Of a stretch of 64,000 bases of DNA, positions 21,965-64,000 are shown piece after piece. The notes under the pieces are model-generated. The model saw only the letters and a program-made list of their open reading frames with translations. It made no database searches and was not told where the DNA came from. The position numbers were made by a program, and so were the translations under genes. Location: assembly GCA_028023455.1 (NCBI GenBank), contig JAQFVV010006293.1:2615844-2679843 (forward strand). Direction: 5' to 3'. This stretch comes from Epiperipatus broadwayi (Eukaryota; Onychophora; Udeonychophora; Euonychophora; Peripatidae). Within the stretch, counting starts at the first letter, position 1. Every line of letters begins with the position of its first letter.

Positions 21965-24900
21965 ATCACAAATCATGAACCATATTGTTAATGGGCATCT
22001 TAAAAAAAAAACTCTCAAATAACAATTACGTCTGATGTTTAACAGCTGTCAGTTGCATTACCACAACAAATCCTTACAAAGACTATGCACTTTTGATAAA
22101 GATATAAAGTATCTGAACATGTATGAATATTGGATTCAAAATCTAATTCTTAATAATACACTCCGTTTATATGTCAATATTCTTTTCTATTCTGTTGAAT
22201 TTACAATGTATTACAGATTAAAGTATTAAACCATTATCTCAAAACATTTTTAAAAAAAAATTCAATACCATCATAATATATACAGAAATAATGTGAAAAA
22301 TTGTTTAAAACAGGCAAAACAATGTTTATAATTTTCATCTATTTTATTAAGTATTACTCTTTTTGTACTATAAGTTTGTAATCAAAGAACATAAGCTCTT
22401 CTATATGCCGTGTATTCGCATATCTAAGGTACATAGAAACACATTATATATACTAGTATTAAAAAAATTAGCCAAAGTTCTTCCAGATGTATGAAATATT
22501 CTCATGTTCATTTTGTTAACAAAATCATCCCATTTTTTCTAAGTTTAAATTCCAGCAATTCATAATTTACCATATTTTAAATTAAATGACTTATTAATTT
22601 GAAAAATATCTGACTTTTGCAAATTATATTTTAATTTCCAAATCTGACTAATACTAAAACAAAAGTGAATAAGCACACTTACATCTGAATCAATGCACAA
22701 TAATTATGATTTTGTGTAACTAGACAATTATTTAAAGATCATATCAATATTTTTATAATTTTGAAGAGGAACAAATTCATAGAATTTTTGTATATTATGC
22801 ATTATGACAACTGTCAATTCAGGTTAAGCAATATTCTATCAACCACTTGAAGACTATGAATTGATAAATGAATTTGAAAAGCTAGTGCAATCATATATAT
22901 GTTCAAATGGATAAAATAATATCTGTCAAGATTTATGCTCGACTTTGCAGTAAACTCCATCTTAGTATTTCAATGATACAGAAAACGATAAATGAGAGAG
23001 AAAAAGGGTAAGAATGTGGATACCCATTGATAATTTGCCATATCAAAAAAAATTTTCAATTTACTAAACTTAGAATAAACTAATATAAATTTCATCAAAT
23101 TGATGAGGAAATACCTATAGGAGAAGCAAACAGAAAAAAAAAAATAGAATGGAATCATTTCAATCCAAATTTTCAACTTTAAATACTCATATCAGGATTT
23201 GTTATGGTAATGAAGATAACATAAGTCTCATCTTCCAAAGTTGTAAAATATCAAATTGTAAAGATTGTTAACATTCAAAAATACACATACGGATCTGCAG
23301 TGGCAATGAAAGCTGAAAAGAAATTTGTTCAAATTCTTTTATTGATGGCAAAAAAAACAAACAAACTGGTACTGAGTTAATTTGGTATGCATTATAATAC
23401 AGTGCAAGATGAATTCTCACTTTACCATATTATCATTAGCTTTACTTATAAAGATGGCCATAAAAATATTAAGTTACTGACTGATGATTTAAGGCCGACA
23501 ATCAACTACATATCCACATCTGTATTGCTAACTTTTTGTAATTGAAAGTAGTGGAAGAAACATATTCTTTTCAATCACCAAGTTGTCATGGAAGCATTTA
23601 TTTAAATTTTGACTTACAATTATTTCTTCGACAAAGGCGCTGTAATTTAAACAGAAAATCAAATTTAATAAACTGGTTATGATGGAATTTCAAAATCATA
23701 CAGTTAACATTTGGTAAATAATAATAATAATACTAAAAAAATAATTCTTAACTGCTGGGTGAAGCAATACCATGAAATTTAAAATTTCTTCATCTGATTA
23801 CTATGAGTTTATAATAGTTTTTCAGTTTTAAAGCTTGATTTCCGACTCTGCCTTTTCACCTAAAATATAATTATCAATTAAGCTTTGAAATTTATTGCAT
23901 AGAATTATACCAAGTTTGTACAAATTAGTGTATAGACTGTTACACATTACATGTAACACAATACTATGAGTAATAAAAATGATTTACTTATATACATTTA
24001 TTTAATCTGTAGGATAAATACTAGAATGATGTATAACTGACATTATAAATATTTAAAGAAAAATAGTATTATTATTTAATAGTAAATCTTCTGAATAGTA
24101 ATGGTTATGCTTCTAAGTCAAATACTCTTAATCTTTAAAAATACATCTCTTTCATGATTTAATGGATATTGTTCTGATCCCAGACTATTAATAATCTATA
24201 ATTCTCTCCTAATAATTAATAAAAGTGGAATCCATGTATTGGCTAACTTCATCTTCAGGATATAAAGGTTATATCTTTAAGCTTGATTACATGAGGAAAT
24301 TTGTCATCAATATCTTAAAATTATTAATTATTCATTTTATCTCTTCAAAGATCATATAAATAAAGTGTGTCTAAATAATTTTTCTCCGAATCTTCTCTGA
24401 TATAATATAACTTATAAATATATATATATACAATATATTAATTTTAATTTATCCCAGGCAGTCAAGAATTAAAATACACTGAATTAAATTCTATTTTTAT
24501 TTGTCACTACATTAAATCAATTTCATGACAAGGCTTTTATTCCTTTATTAAGTATATAAGTACTAAGTAAAATTGTATTCAAAAATGTTTTATTAAATTG
24601 ATAATTTATAACAAATAAATATAAAATTTGATTTATTCTATCAATCATTCTAAATATTTAATCTTGAGAAAGTCTAGTGCTTGTCCTTTCATACTTATAT
24701 GTGATTTCAATTTTATTATTAAGTTTATTTGGAATGCTGTTTTAAAGCAGTTAAATCAAATATACTTTCACTATTTTGAATTTTTCTATTTAATTAAATT
24801 ATTAATTCCAATATGCTTTTAATGCATATTTCTATCAAAAAATGCGAAATGGAATTCATATTCATCTATATAACTAATTAATTACAAATATTTTAAATCC

Positions 24901-27900
24901 ATATGGCTTTATAAAAAATATCTTTTAAACACACATTTTGTTTTGAATTAAAAAAGTAAAATCATAACATTGAAATTTTATATCTTTTATCTGTGATGTA
25001 AATAATATTTAAAATAGACAAGTCCTTATATAATTGTTCTTATCAGAACTCCAGGATATATTTTGATGCTAGTAAATTAATTATTATATACTGCACATGT
25101 ATAATTTATTCTAAACTGGAGTGATTATCTCTCTGTAAATTGATTTGTTGAAATATTGTTTATCTGTGCATTTTACTAAATATTATTAAATAATTAAGGA
25201 TAATTTTGAAATAGTCATTCCATTTGCAGGCAATATATAATTTGGATATTATTCTGATATTTCCATATATTAATGAATGTTTTATATTTGGCAATTTAAA
25301 ACAAGAAAAGATTTATTAACATTCTTCAATGCTGGATACAGTTATTTTCCATTTAATTCTAATTCCTTTGACTTAATTGTATTATTATTACATTCAATTG
25401 TCTCAAAAGTAAGGCACTTATGTTTATCTTTATTTCCAAACTATTTGTTGCTATAGTAATGATAAATCTAATTATTTGATATGCATTAGAGAAGAAATGA
25501 TGGATAAAGTTTTCAGAACTACACATCACTCCAAAACTTTATCATTATGATTTAAAAAAAAAAAAAATCAATCTGAAATAATTTTAAAACACCAAGTGCT
25601 AACCACATCTGTTCTAACTTTTACAATATAACAATCTTTACAGAAAAAATAAAATATACATTTTTCTACTGTTGAAATCATTAGACCGTAAACTTGATAG
25701 CTAACAATAGATTTAAATCTATATTTGATAATCAAGTTAACAATATTAAAATAATGATAACATAATGGTATTAAATATTTTATTACATAATTTATTACAT
25801 TGAACAAAAATCATTAAATCTTATTTTAGATTTCTTGTTAATAAATTTCTATAGTGGTTTAAATTTAAATACTTTTATTTATTTGAAAGAACACATACAC
25901 AAAATACATTTGTGTACACATATTTTTGTTAATTAGATAATGTTTACGAGTTGCACTGTATAAGCTGTTGAAATCCTAGTAAGATTTATCTATATTATTT
26001 GATTCCATCTAAATTAATACTTGACAAGAATATAAATAAGATATTTATATTAACCCATTACTTTTCAACAGCATATGTTCTATCCTTACTTTCAACAAAT
26101 TACTGTTTTAATTCATTTTAAACTGTGGAATTATTATTATTATTTTGCAAGTATTGTTTGAATGTGATTGGGTACTGTAAATGATAATCATGAACTGGCA
26201 AAGATACTTAATCATTATGTAATATGATATATTTCTTACTGATAGGCAGCTTGTATGAAAACAATTTTTAAAATGCTTGCAAATTAAACAAACACAAAAT
26301 TTAAGTTCAGTATTTTTTTTTTTGTTTATTACCAAACATCACATTTCACTTACATGTGCAGTGTGAGAGCTTAATGCCTAAAAACGAAAAAAAAAAAAAT
26401 GTTTACTCTTTTATGAAATGACATAAGCAAAGCAGAGCAGAGCAAAAAAAAATAAAATACATATATCTCAATGATTGGCAAATAAATTAATAATAAGATG
26501 AATTAAAGCTGTGGACAACATAGAACACGATTATCAGACAAATGGCAAAAAAAAAATAATAATAATAATAATCAACTGATAAAAACTACTTTGCTTAATA
26601 CTTGCTAAGTATATTATTCAGAATGAATGTTCATCTATACATTTTTTTTTTATGAATAACAATACTGAAGTTTATTTAAAAAAAAAAAAAAACACCTTCA
26701 ACAAAATAGCTATTTAATTTTGAAGCAGATTCGACTACTTGGGCACACACTAATAAAATAGCTGTATAAATTTAACTTGCCAGCAACTTATAAAACTGAG
26801 GATTCATGATTTAACAATAAAATTATTACACAACTTAAACTAGTTTTCAAACAAAAACTAACAGTTATCAATGCTGAATATATAAACTGGAATTGCCAAA
26901 TACTCCACAATTTATTATAAAAGAACTTAAGACTATGTCTTTTCAAATGGACAAATTAATTTAAAGTATTTATAAATTTAAGAAATATTGGAGGTCAAGA
27001 ATACTTAAAAAAAATTCTTTACATTACTGATATAAAACATATATATATATAAAAATCTATTAGAAGAGCAATATTTTAGGCATCAAACTTTGATGTTCAA
27101 AATTAAATCAACCCTATGTATAAACATTTATACATAAAAAGCAAATAAAAATTTTATACAATAACAACACAATTTATGAGGCTATTTAAAAAGTACTATC
27201 AAAAATATTCTAAAGACATAAAAAAAAAAATTTAGGTGTATTTTAATCTCACTATTTACAAAAAAAAATAAAATCTCACATTTCTAAAACAAACTTGATA
27301 GTATCTACATATGGCAACATTCATTTTCAGTTATGCAGATGTGTATAATATTCTATTGAATTGTGATTTTCTCTTTATGATTTTAAATATTATATTTGCA
27401 GGTGCATATTTTATAGCCCCATAGTTTTTACTAGATGAAATCAAAAACACACACAAAAAAAAAAATATTTCAAAATGGACATAAAAAAAAAAAAAATTAT
27501 ACAAAATGCTGGCTAAATGGTGTTGGAAAAAACAAAACAACTGCCACAAGTAGTCTTACAAAAAAAAAAAACAAACACAGAAATATCATTAATTTAATTC
27601 TCTGTGCAATTTTTTTTTTAAAAAAGTGACAAATAATAGAAACATATGTACAAATACAATGTACAAATGAGACAGCCATAACCACATTGTTATAATTTAC
27701 GAGTGAAAACACAAGAAGTTGGAATAGGATCAGAAACAAAGGCATGGCATTTTATAATAAATTTAATGATATGCGAATTCTAAAGGTGACTCCGTCTTGT
27801 ATGCTTAATAGTCTCCTCTTTAATTCAAAAAACTTTATTATTATTTTTTTTACAATAAAAAATTTTTGGGCACTTGAGTATAATAATTCCACCTATTATC

Positions 27901-28430
27901 TTCTTCTTCCATAGTCAATACATAGTTTTAGACGGAAGAGGATTATGGGAGAAAAAATTTGAAAATTATAACAAATTATTTGGAAATCATTTATAATTTG
28001 TCAATATATAATATTTTACAAAAAAAAAAAAAAAGACAACAAAATTAGGCACTGCTTAAAATGATTATTATTCACCAAACCTGGTGATAAGCAGATTGTC
28101 TTGATTTTGAAGAGTATGGAAAATTTATTTAAAAAAAACAAAACAAAATATATTTTGTTTTATACTGCTAATTTTTCAATTATATAATTGACTGAAAACT
28201 TTAATATTTATTTTTTTGATTAAAAAAAAAACAAAACCTTTCTTTATATATATATACTCATTAAAAAAAAAAGTCAATATTATAAATTTTGAAATAAAAT
28301 AAATTAGTTCAAAAATAAAGAAAATATTGACAAATTATAAATTTGCCCTTTTTTTTGGTGAATAAAAGAAAAGCACACAACTGAAATCAATTTAAATGTC
28401 ACTGGAATTGAGGCGCTTTTTTCTATTAGA
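21965..28430. other. No supported gene; includes the PPP1CB 3' UTR/downstream flank
   Basis: A long A+T-rich stretch with many A and T homopolymers. Its right end (below 28435) must include the 3' untranslated region of PPP1CB, transcribed leftward, but the cleavage site cannot be fixed. No other exon-like or transposon-like feature is supported. Confidence 0.5.
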
Positions 28431-28434
28431 AAAC

Positions 28435-59550
<31,116 letters not shown>

Positions 59551-59689
59551 ATTTGTGTGATGACCCGATCCCCATTATCTTTCATTCTACTTTCAGAAAA
59601 TGTATGAAAGATTTGTGATGGCTAAATGCCTTGTTAAACTTTAACTGGCTCTTGTTTGGTGAGAACACTCAATACACTTTTGTCTTCAA

Positions 59690-60826
59690 ATTAGGGATGT
59701 TCAGTTTCAATTTAAAATTCCACAAAAATTGTGTAATCTATATATGCACAAATTACATCATCCTCTTCACCTTTCATTCTATTTTCAGAAAATGCATGCT
59801 ACATTTTTCTGTAACAAAAACTGATGATTTTATGATAATTTTTCCAATTATCTAATTTTCCGTTTTATTATTTTCCCCATTTTCTTCATTCTTACAGAAT
59901 ATGTTTATCCAGAAATTTATAAAAAATGATGTACTATTCTATGGATTTAAGTGTTAACAGAGACCACAGCAGTCTTGGGGGTCCAGAGATTACAAGTTCT
60001 TGTAATAACTCTACTGATGAATTTTCTATTGTGGTTCCTATAAAAAAAAAAATTGACAAGCACTCTGTGCCTATAGGTGCTTTGGCTCACCTGGCTTCAT
60101 GCCCCCCAACCCCCACCCACACACAACAGATCTGAATTAATCCCCAGTGAATGTGATAATGGCTAATTTTAGCAAGTCTCTTGGGCTTATGTCTTCTATT
60201 ACTGGTTAATATTCATTTTTAAATTATTGTTTTGCTAGAAAAATTTATGAAAAAAAATTTGGGGCTGAGTAAATTTATCATGCCAAAAATTGCCAGCATT
60301 TGACATAGTAGTGGGAATGTTTGCTAATTGTTCTTTTTTTTTTGCAAAAATTATGACCTAAATTAGATTTTATCATATATTATCTTCACTACATTTTACC
60401 AATAATAAAAAAAAATGTCAAATGCTAAGAGTAAAAATTTCGATAAAATTTATGACATTCTGTCAATTATAGACAACTGTAATGTAAATTTCAAAGCAGC
60501 ATTTCAAATGTATAACTAAGTGGCAATTATTATGAAATTTATTCACTGTTTGAAATAGCATGAAACAATATAAACCCTCTAAACCAATAAAACAAATCCA
60601 AATTGCAGCTCCAGATAACTATAATGGATATGTGCTCTATAGGGAGATATACATAGGCAAAAATACAATTTCAGATGCTTGCCATTGTCTGGATACTCTA
60701 GCTACGCTCTCAGTAGTTTTATCACATCTTAAAAAACAGCATCATATTATATTTTATGATAAATTTTTCAAAAGAGTTAGCAAAAAAACTATATTCAATC
60801 ACAACTTTACCATCGTAACATATTAA
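59690..60826 (+). mobile_element. piggyBac-type transposase remnant, copy 2
   Basis: An open frame at 60560-60826 begins MKQYKPSKPIKQIQ, continues NGYVLYREIYIGK, and has HHIIFYDKFFKRVSKKT, corresponding to the MKQY.P.KP, (D)..NGY....IYTGK and FDNYFTS blocks of piggyBac transposases. The Asp of the last block is kept, though the following Asn is Lys. Upstream frames (59926-60135 and ~60460-60540, FKAAF) match copy 1 at 28720-29465. It is interrupted and certainly inactive. Confidence 0.65.
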
Positions 60827-60839
60827 ATATAGACAGAAA

Positions 60840-60913
60840 GTGTATTTCAGGCAGCATCAAACAAATATTTAAAAATGTGTATTTCAGGCAGCATCAAACA
60901 AATATTTAAAAAT
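60840..60913. repeat. Perfect 37-bp tandem duplication
   Basis: Units 60840-60876 and 60877-60913 are identical, starting GTGTATTTCAGGCAGCATCA. They lie just after the piggyBac remnant's open frame. Confidence 0.92.
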
Positions 60914-61165
60914 GAAGAGGAGATGCACATTTTGGAATTGCTAAAGATAGTGAAATTTGGATGGATTGAAGACAATTCTTATGCTAATCTTATCTACCTT
61001 CTGAAAATGAAGTTGTTAAAATAGAACATAAAGAGGGGTAACAACACTGACATCCATGTCCACCTGCAATAAGCATGTACAACTGCTATATAGTGAAGTC
61101 GACTTAGCTAATAATAACGACTCTCACTTTCTTTGCATATCTTCATATAATCATATATATATTTA

Positions 61166-61346
61166 TTATAACACTTTTTTCATATACACTTCAATGCAAA
61201 CAAATTTTCTTAAACTTCTTTATTTTCCTTACAGTTATGACTGTCCAGCTCTGATAAAGACTGCTGGACAGTGGAAACTGCAAGGAAAATAAAGAAGTTT
61301 AAGAAAATTTGTTTGCATTGAAGTGTATATGAAAAAAATGTTATAA
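61166..61346. repeat. 181-bp near-perfect palindrome (84-bp arms, 13-nt loop)
   Basis: The left arm 61166-61249 (from TTATAACAC to GTCCAGC) is the reverse complement of the right arm 61263-61346, with only a few mismatches clustered near the loop and one near the outer end. The loop is TCTGATAAAGACT. If transcribed it would form a long double-stranded hairpin. No transposon ends or duplication are obvious, though TTATAAC could be a terminal repeat of a small foldback element. Confidence 0.92.
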
Positions 61347-61719
61347 GAAATACTAATAATAACGAGTTAGTAGGATTGAACAACTGATCTGAAAGCAAAA
61401 TGCAGTTAGATTTTGGAAAGCCATACCAGATAACTTAAATGATAAGTTTTCTTTAAGAAAAATAAATCATACAGCTTTCCATATATTCCCTCATCTGGCT
61501 CTGCATTCTAAGGAATACACAGCTTGTTTGATCTCTGCAAAAAAAAAAAAAAAACAACAACAATGTACTCCCCCCCCCCCCCAAAGTATCATGTCAGTCT
61601 AAAAAAAACCCGAAGACATCCAAAGCTTTTTTTTTTTTTTGCCTGTGTGCAGTGTGGACTGGTAGCAAAATGGACAAATGCGTAGAAAAGCTCTTTTATT
61701 GCTTTTTATACTAAGTGTG

Positions 61720-62630
61720 ATAAACAGCACATCCTCAAAAACTTGCATTTAGTTTCTTGAGGAATGTTGACTGATATGCCAGCTCCACAAAGATCTTCCT
61801 GTGAGAATGCTTGTACTTCTAATGGATAAGTTGTATCTACATTTTTGTTTATATGTTTATTTTTTAATTGCATGATGACAGTAACATTTTACTCATTTGT
61901 AAGCTATCATTTTGCAGTAATCACTAAGTCTTCTTTTTAGTAATCACTTGATTTTATATTTTATATGGATTCTAATTTACAAGATGAAATCGTTTTTATA
62001 TGATTTCTTCTTCTCTGCCATTCTTTCTTCATTAATTATACATTACTTCAGTGAAAATTAAATACTAATCAACAGGGAATTATAACTCTATATCCAATAG
62101 TTTTCTTGCTGAGGCAAGCTTCTCAAATATATTGTACCATTTATTTATATATAAAGTACAAATTACTTTTTAATATTAGGTATTATAAAAAAAAGAAAGG
62201 AGAGCGAACAGTCTTTTTTTTTGTAAATAATGTTTTAAGAAAAAAAAAGTACAGTGAAAGTTTAATTTTTCTTTTTTAGAAATAAGTTAACTAAAATAAA
62301 TTCAATGGTTGGAAAGTGCATATTGAATCATTGATTCAAATAGTGAAAGGAAATTTCAAAAGGTGAAAGATTGCTATCAGAAACAACTTTCTGATAGTAA
62401 TTAAAAATGGCAGAAATTCTTAACGGAAAAACAGACTTTGTAATAAGAAAAGGAGAATAATGTAGAAGTTTATAAAGTAGAACAAAAAAAAAAAAAAGAC
62501 GTGCGCAGAGCTTCTAAAAAGAATCAAAGGAGTATAAAAGGAGCGACAGATTTGAAAAGGGGTCTTTTTTCTCTTATTGTTCCAATAGTGCTGAGCAATT
62601 TGAAGTGCCTCGTATTTTTTTAATAAAATG
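61720..62630. other. No supported feature
   Basis: A+T-rich intronic or intergenic sequence. A minus-strand frame starting MASDFSSYLS at 62665 becomes Phe-rich low-complexity translation and is not called. Confidence 0.5.
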
Positions 62631-62640
62631 TGTCCACTTA

Positions 62641-62847
62641 GATACGAACTGAAATCGCTCGCCATGAGTGAGTAGAACGATATCGTTTGCCGACACTTTC
62701 TCTCGGAAAAGTCCCTAGACCTCTCTGGCTACCTAAATTAGTCGGAGATGTCGGAAATAAAACTAAAAGAAAAACAACTACTGCGGACTACTCACTAACT
62801 GAATTGTACGTCGGGAAGATCGATGACCTACTTAATGTCAACTTACC
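62641..62847 (+). promoter_or_regulatory. CpG-rich segment ending in a consensus splice donor; possible first exon/promoter
   Basis: About 14 CpG dinucleotides fall within roughly 210 bp, far above the surrounding sequence. The segment ends at CCG|GTAAGT (donor from 62848, plus strand). One plus-strand frame is open for about 60 codons into the donor, ending ELYVGKIDDLLNVNLP. It has no ATG of its own, so the segment may be a non-coding or internal exon. CpG retention suggests unmethylated promoter-type DNA or a young insertion. No gene can be named. Confidence 0.35.
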
Positions 62848-63397
62848 GGTAAGTAAATGGCCATAAATTTTTTTACTGCTTTATGAATAGTGAATTGAAT
62901 GGAAATGTTATCCCAAAAATTTTTCTTGGATCAGAAGATTTGCGAACTGAGAAATGAACCAAACTGTTACTACGGAAAATAAGACTAAATAATTATTACT
63001 CCAATATTTGAATCAAATTATTGAATTCATATGCACAATCTTTTCCAACATTATAATTTTGTCTTAATCATAAATATTGAATGCTTGACGAGTTAGAATA
63101 AATCTTTATTATTAACTTCACTTTCATTGTACGTGTATAAAATTAATGCTATTCTATTTAAGTTTTACCTTTAGTTATTTAACTTAGATCGGTTTACAAA
63201 TTTTTTTTTTTTTGATAGATTTAATTTCCGTAATTAAGAAAAAATGGGGATATCTTCTTCTTAACGAGAATGTTAACTCAGATCGTATAATTATTACTTT
63301 ACGGGCTACAATATGTTTGACGCAGTCTCAGTGGGTCTAACGACTCTGGCGCCCTCAAGTAGAAATTAAAAACTGGTTCTGCTCACGATTGTACTCG

Positions 63398-63535
63398 GTA
63401 ATAGTTCTAGGCCAAAGTTGATCAGGAAAAATAGCTGTGTTGAGAATAGAAATACAACTTTCTTTTTTCTTTTGATACAGCTTGATCAACTCACGCTCAA
63501 ATATAAATTTGAGGCGTATAGTGGCCTAGTAATAC
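63398..63535. repeat. Imperfect inverted repeat with inner hairpin
   Basis: AGTTGATCA (~63416) and TGATCAACT (~63483) are inverted, as are TAGGCC (~63408) and GGCCTA (~63523). A second small hairpin ACGCTCAAAT/ATTTGAGGCGT lies inside the right half. The segment is CpG-richer than its surroundings and may be part of an unknown foldback element. Confidence 0.45.
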
Positions 63536-63539
63536 GAAA

Positions 63540-64000
63540 AACGTTACAATATATATAAAAAAAATTCAAAACAATTTATTACCACTATTTTTATTTTGTA
63601 TATAAATTACATTTTTAATTTTTTTTAAAAATAATTTTACTTTGGATACAGTCATTTTATTTTAGTATAATTTTAACATGATTATAGATTAAAAATTTTC
63701 TCCCCCAATTTCTCTAAAACATAATAATGAATGACTAAATATTATAAATTTATTTTTCATATTTGATTTACAATAATTATTGATAAATATTACCATTTTT
63801 ATTAGAGCAAAAATGTTCATTACAGATATCTTGTGGGACTATCAGAGAAAATTAAAGCTATCAATGTCTATTTTTTTAATGTTTTAGAATATCTAAGGTA
63901 AGTCATATTATATAAGTCTATTGAAAATCTTAAGTAATGTAATGATCCTATTAATAACATTTAGTTTTAAATTTTAGAATTTATCAAAAAACATTAAAAA
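63540..64000. other. No supported feature
   Basis: A+T-rich sequence to the end of the window with no PP1 exon or other recognisable element. Confidence 0.55.

Noticed and set aside
27331-27745. Overlapping frames in the region beyond the PPP1CB stop
   Set aside because: Dominated by Lys or Phe runs from A/T homopolymers. The region is more likely 3' UTR or downstream flank.
62420-62665. Minus-strand frame starting MASDFSSYLS, considered as PPP1CB exon 1
   Set aside because: It does not resemble the PP1 N-terminus, has no donor at a suitable place, and becomes Phe-rich translation of T runs. PP1 exons 2-4 are also absent between it and 57661.

Overview
The window is an A+T-rich (roughly three quarters A+T by eye) stretch of a metazoan nuclear genome. 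The introns are canonical GT-AG and there are no prokaryote-style operons. Most of the sequence is decayed transposons, tandem repeats and homopolymer tracts. One gene is recognised with certainty: the C-terminal half of a protein phosphatase 1 catalytic subunit of the beta/delta type (PPP1CB; flapwing in flies), on the minus strand. Four coding exons are present (57590-57661, 57292-57443, 34269-34403, 28435-28533). They join in frame and encode the last ~152 residues up to the stop codon. The N-terminal half must lie beyond base 64000. The PP1 beta-type tail, the mix of Penelope, RTE, piggyBac, hAT and Ty3/gypsy remnants and the long introns fit an invertebrate animal. A mollusc or other lophotrochozoan, a cnidarian or an arthropod are all possible, and I cannot narrow it further.

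Layout. 0-5.1 kb: mostly featureless, with two weakly supported minus-strand coding segments (a Cys-rich block at 1022-1426 and a possible first coding exon at 4999-5079). 5.5-9.3 kb: a tandem array of ~0.3 kb units invaded by a 5'-truncated RTE LINE (12-bp target-site duplication) and a 1.2-kb hAT element (8-bp target-site duplication). 9.3-18.4 kb: mostly unassigned, with a possible LTR/promoter region at 15.4-16.3 kb. 18.4-19.4 kb: a Penelope-like element remnant with a GIY-YIG domain, 42-bp repeats in inverted arms, a tRNA-like stretch and a hammerhead-ribozyme-like fold. 21.3-21.5 kb: a candidate exon of an unknown gene. 28.4-57.7 kb: the PPP1CB exons. Intron 28534-34268 holds a piggyBac remnant and a ~1.1-kb inverted-repeat transposon with telomere-like repeats. 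The ~22.9-kb intron 34404-57291 holds a Ty3/gypsy-like element with ~2.75-kb LTRs and several LINE fragments. 59.5-61.7 kb: a second piggyBac remnant and an 181-bp near-perfect palindrome. 62.6-63.5 kb: CpG-rich sequence that may be a promoter or first exon.

Nothing here acts as a multi-gene system. The more unusual structures are the Penelope-associated ribozyme/tRNA-like cassette, the tandemly multiplied primer-binding-site region of the LTR element, and the long palindrome. All positions and motif readings were made by eye, and no database search was run.
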